A DNA stretch of 64,000 bases, taken from assembly GCA_024707145.1 (NCBI GenBank), contig JANQAI010000008.1, positions 186,001 through 250,000 of the forward strand. Direction: 5' to 3'. The stretch's first letter is position 1; every line of letters begins with the position of its first letter. The translations under genes and the position numbers were made by a program. Shown piece after piece: positions 55,745-64,000 of the stretch. Origin of the DNA: Magnetospirillum sp. GTDB taxonomy: Bacteria; Pseudomonadota; Alphaproteobacteria; Rhodospirillales; Magnetospirillaceae. The notes beneath the pieces are model-generated. The model saw only the letters and a program-made list of their open reading frames with translations, was not told where the DNA came from and ran no database searches.

Positions 55745-57403
55745 ATGTCCGACGCCCTGTCCATCGCCTTGGCGCAGATCAATCCCGTGGTCGGCGACGT
55801 CGCCGGCAACGTGCGCCGCATCCGTGACGCCCGCGCCAAGGCGGCGCGCGACGGCGCCCAGTTGGTGGTGTTCCCCGAACTGACGGTGTCGGGCTACCCA
55901 CCCGAGGACCTGGTGCTGAAGGGCGCTTTCCTGGACGCGGTGGAAGAGGCGGTGGCCGAACTGGCCAAGGACACCGCCGACGGCGGTCCCGCCCTGCTGG
56001 TGGGGGCGCCCTGGCGGGTGGACGGCAAGCCGCACAATGCCGTGCTGCTGCTGGACCATGGCGCGGTCGCGGCCACCCGGCTGAAGCACCACCTGCCCAA
56101 TTACGGCGTGTTCGACGAGGCCCGCGTCTTTGTGCCCGGCCCCCTGCCCGGCCCCGTCCAGTTCCGCGGCGTGCGCCTGGGCGTGATGGTGTGCGAGGAC
56201 ATGTGGTACGCCGACGTGGCCGAATGCCTGGGCGAATGCGGCGCCGAGATCCTGGTGGTCCCCAACGGCTCGCCCTTCGAACTGGACAAGGCCGACGTGC
56301 GCCTGAACCGGGCGGTGGAACGCATCACCGAGACCGGCCTGCCGCTGCTCTATGTCAACCAACTGGGCGGCCAGGACGAACTGGTGTTCGACGGCGCCTC
56401 GTTCGCCCTGGACGCCAAGGGCAAGCTGCTGCTGCGCCTGCCGGCGTGGCAGGCCCAGGTGGTCACCACCACCTGGGTGCGGGGCAAGCACGGCTGGACC
56501 ACGGAAGGCTCCATCGCCCCCGAACCGTACCGCGAGGAAAGCATCTACCAGGCGATGGTGCTGGGCCTGCGCGACTACGTGACCAAGAACGGCTTCCCCG
56601 GCGTGGTGCTTGGCCTGTCGGGCGGCATCGATTCCGCCCTGGCGGCGGCGGTGGCCGCCGACGCCCTGGGCCGCGACAAGGTGTGGTGCGTGATGATGCC
56701 GTCGCCCTACACCAGCCAGGAAAGCCTGGACGACGCCGCCGGCGTGGCCAGGCTGCTGGGCTGCCGGCTGGACACCATCAACATCGGCCCGGCCATGGGC
56801 GCTTTCGACGGCATGCTGGCCCCCCTCTTCGAAGGCCGCGCCCCCGACATCACCGAGGAGAACCTGCAGTCGCGCTCGCGCGGGCTGACGCTGATGGCCA
56901 TCTCCAACAAGTTCGGTCCCATGGTGCTGTCCACCGGCAACAAAAGCGAGATGAGCACCGGCTACGCCACCTTGTACGGCGACATGTGCGGCGGCTACGC
57001 CGTGCTGAAGGACGTCTACAAGACCGCCGTCTTCGCCGTCTGCCGCTGGCGCAACCTGTACCGCCCCCATGGCGGCCTGGGGCCGGACGGGGCGGTAATG
57101 CCCGGGCGGGTGATCACCAAGCCGCCCTCAGCCGAGCTGAAGCCTGACCAGAAGGACCAAGACACCCTGCCGCCCTATGACGAGTTGGACGGCATCCTGA
57201 AATGCCTGATCGAGGGCGAGATGGGCGTGGACGAAACCATCGCCAAAGGCTATGACGAGGCCGTCGTGCGCCGGGTCTGGCGCATGCTCGACCGCGCCGA
57301 GTACAAGCGCCGACAGGCCCCGCCGGGGGTCAAGATCACCGGCCGCTCGTTCGGCCGCGACCGCCGCTATCCCATTACCAACGGCTTCACCAGGACCATA
57401 TGA
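55745..57403 (+). CDS. nadE: Glutamine-dependent NAD+ synthetase
   Basis: Amidates nicotinic acid adenine dinucleotide to NAD+ using glutamine. The 552-residue protein joins an N-terminal nitrilase-type glutaminase (Glu45 in VVFPELTVSGYPPEDL, Lys114 in TRLKHHLPNYG, Cys150 in VMVCEDMWY) to a C-terminal synthetase with the PP-loop LSGGIDSALA near 291-300 and STGNKSEMSTGYATLYGD. An ATG with a preceding TTTTTCCGT lies at the start; no strong ribosome site is seen. It is followed by gltX and cysS on the same strand, probably one transcription unit, although the 128-bp gap has short GC-rich hairpins. Confidence 0.95.
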   Translation: MSDALSIALAQINPVVGDVAGNVRRIRDARAKAARDGAQLVVFPELTVSGYPPEDLVLKGAFLDAVEEAVAELAKDTADGGPALLVGAPWRVDGKPHNAVLLLDHGAVAATRLKHHLPNYGVFDEARVFVPGPLPGPVQFRGVRLGVMVCEDMWYADVAECLGECGAEILVVPNGSPFELDKADVRLNRAVERITETGLPLLYVNQLGGQDELVFDGASFALDAKGKLLLRLPAWQAQVVTTTWVRGKHGWTTEGSIAPEPYREESIYQAMVLGLRDYVTKNGFPGVVLGLSGGIDSALAAAVAADALGRDKVWCVMMPSPYTSQESLDDAAGVARLLGCRLDTINIGPAMGAFDGMLAPLFEGRAPDITEENLQSRSRGLTLMAISNKFGPMVLSTGNKSEMSTGYATLYGDMCGGYAVLKDVYKTAVFAVCRWRNLYRPHGGLGPDGAVMPGRVITKPPSAELKPDQKDQDTLPPYDELDGILKCLIEGEMGVDETIAKGYDEAVVRRVWRMLDRAEYKRRQAPPGVKITGRSFGRDRRYPITNGFTRTI

Positions 57404-57531
57404 AAGCCCCGACGACCATTATTGGAGCAAGCGTAGCGAGGGACTGGCGCGTTGAGCGCCCGCGCGCTTTTGCACGCGTGAGCCAAGGGGCGCGGATGCG
57501 CCCCGCCCGGCGCCTGAGGGATGGACGATAA

Positions 57532-58874
57532 ATGACCGTCCTCGTCCGCTTCGCCCCCAGCCCGACCGGCCTGCTGCACGTGGGCAACGCCCGCGTCGCC
57601 CTGATCAACTGGCTGTTCGCCAAGGCCCATGGCGGCTATTTCCTGCTGCGCTACGACGACACCGACCTTGAGCGCTCCAAGGACGAGTACGTGGAGGCCA
57701 TCGCCGAGGACCTGTCCTGGCTGGGACTGGCCTGGGACAAGAAGGCGTTCCAGTCGAAGCGGCTGGAACGCTACCGGGCAGCGGCCGAGAAGCTGAAGGC
57801 CGACGGCCGGCTGTACGCCTGCTACGAAACCCAGGAAGAACTGGAATACAAGCGCAAGCGCCTGCTGGCGCGCCGCCTGCCCCCGGTCTACGACCGCGCC
57901 GGCCTGAAGCTGACCGCCGCCCAGCGCCGGGTCTACGAGGCCGAAGGCCGCACGCCCCACTGGCGCTTCAAGCTGGAGCACCGCGAGGAGCGCTGGAACG
58001 ACATGGTGCGCGGCGACAGCCACGTGGACTGCACCAGCCTGTCCGACCCGGTGCTGATCCGCGCCGACGGCAGCTTCCTCTACACCCTGCCTTCGGTGGT
58101 GGACGACATCGACTTCGCCGTCAGCCACATCATCCGGGGCGAGGACCACGTCACCAATTCGGCGCCGCAGATCCAGCTGTTCAGGGCGCTGGGCGCCCCG
58201 GTCCCCATTTTCGGCCATTTGCCGCTGCTGACCGACATCTCGGGCGCCGGCCTGTCCAAGCGCCTGGGCTCGCTGTCCCTGGGCGACCTGCGCCGCCAGG
58301 GCATCGAAGCCATGGCGGTGGCCAGCCTGCTGACCAAGCTGGGCACCTCGGACGCCATCGAGGCGCGCACCTCGCTGGACCAGTTGGTGGACGAGTTCAA
58401 CATCGGCCATTTCAGCCGCGCCACCCCCAAATTCGACCCGGCCGAGCCTGGGCCACCTGAATGCCCGCCTGCTGCACGCGCTCAGCTTCGACGAAGTGCG
58501 CCCGCGCCTGGCGGAACTGGGCCTGGAGGCGGCGACGCCAGCCCTGTGGGAAGCGGTGCGGGGAAACCTGGCCAGCCTGGCCGACATCCGCGACTGGGCA
58601 CAGGTGGTCGGCGGCCCGGTTGCCCCGGTGATCGAGGATTCCGCCTTCACCTCCGCGGCGGCCGGCCTGCTGCCGCCCGAGCCGTGGGACCAGGACACCT
58701 GGGGGGTGCTGACCGCCGCCGTCAAGGCGGCGACCGGCCGCAAGGGACGCGAGCTGTTCCATCCCTTGCGCCTGGCGCTGACGGGCCGCGAGAATGGACC
58801 CGAACTCAAGAACCTGCTACCCCCTTATCGGCCGCGACAAGACCGAAAGGCGGCTGCGCGGCGAGACCGCCTGA
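57532..58874 (+). CDS. gltX: Glutamyl-tRNA synthetase (two single-base frameshifts)
   Basis: A class I synthetase charging tRNA with glutamate. Removing one base at 58447-58448 and one at 58820-58824 gives 446 residues, a normal GluRS length. The HIGH motif is HVGN at 16-19 ([18 protein letters not shown]), and the KMSKS motif is LSKR at about 241-244 ([14 protein letters not shown]). Variants of both motifs are common in alphaproteobacterial GluRS. The first frameshift lies in the anticodon-binding half and the second just before the stop. Read literally the enzyme would lose its C-terminal third, which is hard to reconcile with an essential gene unless another gltX copy exists. Confidence 0.88.
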
Positions 58875-58970
58875 GACGTTAAGGGCGCGGCAACGGGTTC
58901 CCCTCCATTGTCGCCGCCGGAACCGTCCGGCGATCCGTGCCCGATTGCTGGAGAAGAGGAAGACAAGACC

Positions 58971-60346
<1,376 letters not shown>

Positions 60347-60350
<4 letters not shown>

Positions 60351-61789
60351 GCAACCACGGCCACATGCCGATTCCCGACCTCTTCCACTGGAAGGGCTGG
60401 CGCATGCTCGGCGTGCTGCTGGTGGCGGGATTGCTGCTGGCGCCGGCCTATTGGAACGGCTATCCGCTGATCTATTTCGACAGCGAAGACTACGTGGAGA
60501 TTTCCTTCGCGTGGCAGCCGATCATCTATCGCATCATGACCTACGGCGCCTTCGTCTCCATCGCCAAGCCCTTCGGCACGCTGTGGGTGGTGGTATGGGC
60601 CCAAGGGTTGATGATGGCCTGGATGCTGCACGAGGCGGTGTGGGCATGGGTGGGTCGCTGGCGCCCTCAGGTCTTCGTCGGCCTGGGCGTGTCGCTGTCG
60701 CTGCTGACCGGCCTGCCCTGGGTGGTCTCGCAGGTGATGGCCGACATGTTCGCCGGCATGGCGGTGCTGGGCGTCGCCGTGCTGGCCTTCGGCAGCGCCA
60801 TCGCGCTGCGCCGCCGCCTGCTGCTGGTGCCCATCGTCGCGTTGTCCATCTCGGTGCACATGTCCCACGTGGCGGTGTCGCTGGGCCTGCTGCTGGTGCT
60901 GACCGCGCTGTGGCTGGGCGCGAAACTGTCCCTGCGCATGCCGCGCCCGCGCATCGGCTTGGTCGCCCTGGCCGTGGGCCTGGGCACCGCCAGCGTGCCG
61001 GCGGTGCATTACGCCGCCACCGGACGGGCATTCTTCACCGAATCCGGCCAGGTGTTGCAGCTGGCCCTGTTCGTCCAGGACGGCCTGGCCAAGAAATACC
61101 TGGACGAGGTCTGCCCGCAAGGCGCCGCGCTGAAGATGTGCGGGCACAAGGAAGAGCTGCCCTATACCGCCGACGAGTTCCTGTGGGGCGACAGCCCGTT
61201 CGACGACATGGGCGGCTGGAAGGCCATGCACGACGAGGCCGGGGTGATCGTCAAGGGTGCCATCGCCATGTTCCCGGCCGAGGTGGCCCAGGCCATGGTG
61301 AGCAACACCTGGACCCAGTTGAATCTGATCGCCTCGGGCGAGGACCTGGTGCCCATGACCTGGCACTTCGTGCGCACCCAGCTCAAGCACTATCCCCACG
61401 ACTTCCGCGCCTTCCGCTTCGCTCGCCAGCAGCGGCGCGAGGGCATCTCGTTCGACGCCCTCAACAAGCTGCAGGTGCCGGTAGCCCAGGCCGCCGAGAT
61501 CGCCATGCTGGGCCTGCTGGTGGTGGCGTGGCGCCGCCGCGACCGCATCAGCGCTGGCCTGCTGATCACCGTGCTGCTGGCGCTGGTGGGCAACGCCTTC
61601 GTCTGCGGTGCGCTGTCCAACCCCCACGACCGCTACCAAAACCGCATGGTGTGGCTGGCGCTGATGAGCACCATCATCTGCGCCGTCCGCCTGGACCAGC
61701 GCTTCGCCCAGCGCAAGCCGCTGGACGAGGCGGCGCGGCGCGCGGTCATCGAAATGCGCCTGCCCCACAAGCCCGAGACGAAGGGGTAG
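60347..61789 (+). CDS. Polytopic membrane protein, unknown function
   Basis: A 480-residue protein with about nine TM helices, for example [59 protein letters not shown] and a C-terminal [11 protein letters not shown] and [20 protein letters not shown] pair. A large extramembrane loop (about 220-370) carries several Cys ([19 protein letters not shown]) and a Trp-rich stretch. The layout loosely resembles membrane glycosyltransferases, but I see no catalytic motif. The GTG overlaps the cysS stop codon, so translation is coupled. ATG 60365 is an alternative start. Confidence 0.6.
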
Positions 61790-61830
61790 AGTTTGTCCGG
61801 TTCAGGCGGAAACGCTTAGTTGCTGCCGTC

Positions 61831-61882
61831 ACCCTCGGGCTTGACCCGAGGGTCCGTGGATGGCCGGGTCAAGCCCGGCCAT
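61831..61882. repeat. REP-like element: two adjacent perfect hairpins
   Basis: ACCCTCGGG/CCCGAGGGT (61831-61839/61845-61853) and ATGGCCGGG/CCCGGCCAT (61860-61868/61874-61882) are perfect 9-bp stems with 5-base loops. They lie in the 130-bp space between convergent genes. The motif with GGCCGGGTCAAGCCCGGCC is a well-known extragenic repeat in alphaproteobacteria. Confidence 0.75.
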
Positions 61883-61919
61883 GACGACAAGGAAGAGCTT
61901 CCATCAAAACCTGACAACC

Positions 61920-62840
61920 CTAAGCGGAACGCCGCCGAATCTCGTAAGCCTTCACATGGGTGAGGGCGGTGCCCAGCAGCGGCGTCGCCACCCCGGCCGC
62001 GGCGCCGCGGCGGACCATGTCGCCCAGGATGTGGTCGCCTTCGGTGGGACGCCCGGCCTCCAGGTCGCGCAGCATGGAGGCGGTGGCGGCCGACTTGTCC
62101 TCCACCAGCAGCGCCAGCGCCTCGCCCCGCGCCTTGTCGCTGGGGGCGTGCCCGGCGGAAGCGGCCACGGCGGCGCATTCGTCGTAAAGGCCGCGCATGA
62201 ACGCCTCGCCCCCGGCGGCCATGATCACGCCGATGCTGGCCCGCATCAGGCAGGTGCCGGCGGCCAGGGCGGCCAGGAAGCTGAACTTCTCCCACGCCGC
62301 CTGGATGACCTCGGGGCTGGCCACCGTTTCGAAGGCGGCCTTGGCGCACACTTCCGCCAGCGCCTCCACCCGCCTGCTCATCCCGCCGGCGCGTTCGCCG
62401 AAGGTCAGCCGCTGCATCGGGGTGGCGCGGATGATCTCGCCCTCGGGCCCTACCGAGGCGACGATGTGACAGAGGCCGCCCAGCACCCGCTCTGGCCCGA
62501 AGGCGGCGTCCAGCGCCTGGTAATGGCCGAGGCCGTTGAGCAGCGGCACCACCACGCTATCGGAGCCCACCGCCGGGGTGATGGCGGCGATGGCCTCATC
62601 CAGCCCATAGGCCTTGCAGCTCAGCACCACCACGTCGTAGGGGCCGTCCAGGGTTTCGGCGGTCACCGTGCGCACCATGACCTTGTCCACCCCGTCGGGA
62701 CTGCGGATCACCAGCCCGGTGCGCGCCAGCGCCTCGGCGCGGGCCGGCCGCACCAGGAAGGTGACGTCGGCACCGCTTTGCGCCAGCCGCCCGCCGAAAT
62801 AGCCGCCAGTGGCACCGGCACCGAGAACCAGGATGCGCAT
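61920..62840 (-). CDS. panE: Ketopantoate reductase-family protein (PanE-like)
   Basis: A 306-residue NADP-dependent reductase. The dinucleotide-binding motif GAGATGGYFGGRLA is at 7-20, and the C-terminal domain has KFSFLAALAAGTCLMRASIGVI and GDHILGDMV. PanE reduces 2-dehydropantoate to pantoate for coenzyme A. Several PanE-like paralogues with other substrates exist in alphaproteobacteria, so the assignment to pantothenate synthesis is likely but not certain. The start ATG is followed 10 bp upstream by the SDR gene end on the same strand. Confidence 0.82.
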   Translation of the reverse strand: MRILVLGAGATGGYFGGRLAQSGADVTFLVRPARAEALARTGLVIRSPDGVDKVMVRTVTAETLDGPYDVVVLSCKAYGLDEAIAAITPAVGSDSVVVPLLNGLGHYQALDAAFGPERVLGGLCHIVASVGPEGEIIRATPMQRLTFGERAGGMSRRVEALAEVCAKAAFETVASPEVIQAAWEKFSFLAALAAGTCLMRASIGVIMAAGGEAFMRGLYDECAAVAASAGHAPSDKARGEALALLVEDKSAATASMLRDLEAGRPTEGDHILGDMVRRGAAAGVATPLLGTALTHVKAYEIRRRSA

Positions 62841-62850
62841 GGAAATTCTC

Positions 62851-63606
62851 CTAAGGTTTGCTGGGCAGACGACGGGAGACCCAGTCCATGACCGGATCGG
62901 GCAGCGCCGCCGCCAGCCAGCTCAGCGCCGCCAATTGCCAGGGAAAGCTAATGCGCCCGCGATCGCGAGCCAGCCCTTCGGCCATGATGCGCGCCGCCCT
63001 GGGGGCGTCCATCAGGAAGGGCATGGGAAAGCTGTTCACCGCCGTCATGCGGGTGGTGACGAAGCCGGGACAGATGACCGACAGGCGGATGTTGTCGCGG
63101 GCCAGCTCGCCCCGCAGCCCCTCGCCCCACACCCGCACCGCCGCCTTGGAGGCGCAATAGGCGGGGGCGCCGGGCATGCCGCGGAAGGACGCCAGCGAAC
63201 TGACGATGGCGATCTGCCCGGCGCGGCGCGGCCGCATGAGCACCACCGCCGGCAGCACGGTATTCATCACCCCGTCCACGTTGACGGCGAAGATGGCGCG
63301 GGTCTGAGCGTCGCTTTCGCCGCCCTGGCCGGTGCCGGCCGAGATGCCGGCATTGGCGACCACCAGATCGAGGGCGTGACGACGGTCGCATTCCTCGATC
63401 CAGGCCGCCATGCCGTCCCGGTCGGTGACGTCCAGGACGCAGGCCTGAACCTCGGCCCCGGCCGCCTGCACCGCCAGGGACACCGCCTCCAGCCGGCCGG
63501 CATCGCGCCCGGACAGGAACAGCTTGCGCCGCGGATGGGCGTAATGCCGGGCCAGGGCCTCGCCCAGGCCCGAGGACGCGCCGGTGATGAGGATGGCGGT
63601 CGGCAT
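62851..63606 (-). CDS. Short-chain dehydrogenase/reductase
   Basis: A 251-residue SDR with the NAD(P) motif TGASSGLGEAL at 8-18, the NAG segment VVANAGIS, the catalytic Ser in VSSLAS and the YCASK motif (catalytic Tyr/Lys) near 155-159. A C-terminal hydrophobic stretch (WQLAALSWLAAALPDPVMDWV) suggests membrane association, as in the SDR group acting on lipids or retinol-like substrates. It lies between the GyrI-like gene (2 bp upstream) and the panE-like gene. The substrate is unknown. Confidence 0.85.
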   Translation of the reverse strand: MPTAILITGASSGLGEALARHYAHPRRKLFLSGRDAGRLEAVSLAVQAAGAEVQACVLDVTDRDGMAAWIEECDRRHALDLVVANAGISAGTGQGGESDAQTRAIFAVNVDGVMNTVLPAVVLMRPRRAGQIAIVSSLASFRGMPGAPAYCASKAAVRVWGEGLRGELARDNIRLSVICPGFVTTRMTAVNSFPMPFLMDAPRAARIMAEGLARDRGRISFPWQLAALSWLAAALPDPVMDWVSRRLPSKP

Positions 63607-63608
63607 CC

Positions 63609-64000
63609 TCAGCCCTTCAGCGGCACGTAGATGCGCGTCAGCCACTGCTCTTCCGGCAGGACGCGGCAGTCGTTGAGATATTCCTCGAAGCAGGGCCCAT
63701 CCGCCTGGGTTTCGCCGCTGGCCGGCAGCCACCGGCCGATCAGCCAGGCATAGGCATCGGGCAGCCCTTCGTACGAGCCGCGATGGACCAGGCTGGCATG
63801 ACGGCCGCCGGCCAGGGTGAGCGGCTCCACGGGACCGTCGGGCGTCACCTCGGGCGGCAGCGTCATGCAGGCGCACGAGCGCAAATCCTCGGGCGCCACC
63901 ATGTACGGATTGTCCCAGGCCACCGCCAGCACCCGCGTCTCCGGCCGGAAGGCCTGGTGTTCCTCGGCCCAGGCCACCAATCGCTGGAACACCTGGCCCA
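63609..64000 (-). CDS. GyrI-like effector-binding domain, probably end of an AraC-type regulator
   Basis: Only the C-terminal ~130 residues are visible; the 5' part lies beyond the right edge. The segments match the GyrI/SbmC-like ligand-binding fold that ends many AraC/Rob-type regulators: AWAEEHQAFRPETRVLAVAWDNP, APEDLRSCACMTLP, LAGGRHASLVHRGSYEGLPDAYAWLIGRWLP and FEEYLNDCRVLPEEQWLTRIYVPL. A stand-alone GyrI-like protein cannot be excluded without the missing part. Its stop is 2 bp before the SDR start, so the regulator and SDR are probably cotranscribed. Confidence 0.72.
   Translation of the reverse strand, partial: GQVFQRLVAWAEEHQAFRPETRVLAVAWDNPYMVAPEDLRSCACMTLPPEVTPDGPVEPLTLAGGRHASLVHRGSYEGLPDAYAWLIGRWLPASGETQADGPCFEEYLNDCRVLPEEQWLTRIYVPLKG

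Overview
The window is GC-rich alphaproteobacterial chromosome. The gene content fits Rhodospirillales and most resembles Magnetospirillum-type bacteria: an xseB-ispA-dxs cluster, an EipB-type periplasmic protein, an SqrR/BigR-like ArsR regulator, form I phosphoribulokinase, a hemerythrin-MCP-PilZ receptor, many PAS/Cache histidine kinases and a TPR-OGT glycosyltransferase. The taxonomic placement is inferred from gene content, not from a marker search. No rRNA, tRNA, CRISPR array or transposase was recognised.

Layout. 1-1.1 kb holds a CsgG/HfaB-type secretion lipoprotein and the start of a small exported protein. 1.5-3.9 kb holds hemN and phosphoribulokinase. After a 0.45-kb field of hairpins, 4.4-12.9 kb is a signalling block: a Cache histidine kinase divergent from an OmpR-type regulator, then a four-gene relay made of a periplasmic binding protein, a HAMP-PAS kinase, an Rcp1-like receiver and a REC-HK-REC-Hpt protein joined by short overlaps. 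12.9-19.5 kb holds a Nudix hydrolase, the hemerythrin-MCP-PilZ receptor, a His-rich membrane protein, an APH/P-loop kinase fusion, a tandem UspA protein and small proteins. 19.5-27.5 kb holds yedK and tlyA, an HDAC-like amidohydrolase, a ROK kinase, an MBL-fold hydrolase with its ArsR neighbour, and xseB-ispA-dxs. 27.6-31.7 kb holds a TPR protein, EipB, two small paralogous proteins, a catalytically dead agmatine-deiminase relative and a tiny lipoprotein.

31.8-41.6 kb holds aspS, an RTX-tagged sugar dehydrogenase, rnd, a Cys-cluster protein, metY joined to a CoA-binding domain, and fusA. 42.1-44.6 kb is an AT-rich island with an MBOAT O-acyltransferase and an SGNH-like protein. 44.6-55.6 kb holds an AEC transporter, a degenerate ABC exporter, rsuA and an rsmC-like gene carrying a palindromic insert, an OGT-like protein, a PAS kinase coupled to a GH1 beta-glucosidase, and an unknown protein. 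55.7-64 kb holds nadE, gltX, cysS, a membrane protein, a panE-like reductase, an SDR and the end of a GyrI-like regulator.

Nine single-base frameshifts break otherwise intact reading frames, including gltX and ispA, which are normally essential. Every affected gene returns to a whole number of codons when one base per site is corrected, so sequence error is the leading explanation. The best leads for new biology are the palindromic element inside the rsmC-like gene and its relative at 7.1 kb, the phased 21-bp sites upstream of the EGSL gene pair, the possible CoA-binding/MetY fusion, the two degenerate enzymes (agmatine deiminase-like and ABC ATPase) and the hairpin field at 4.0-4.4 kb.
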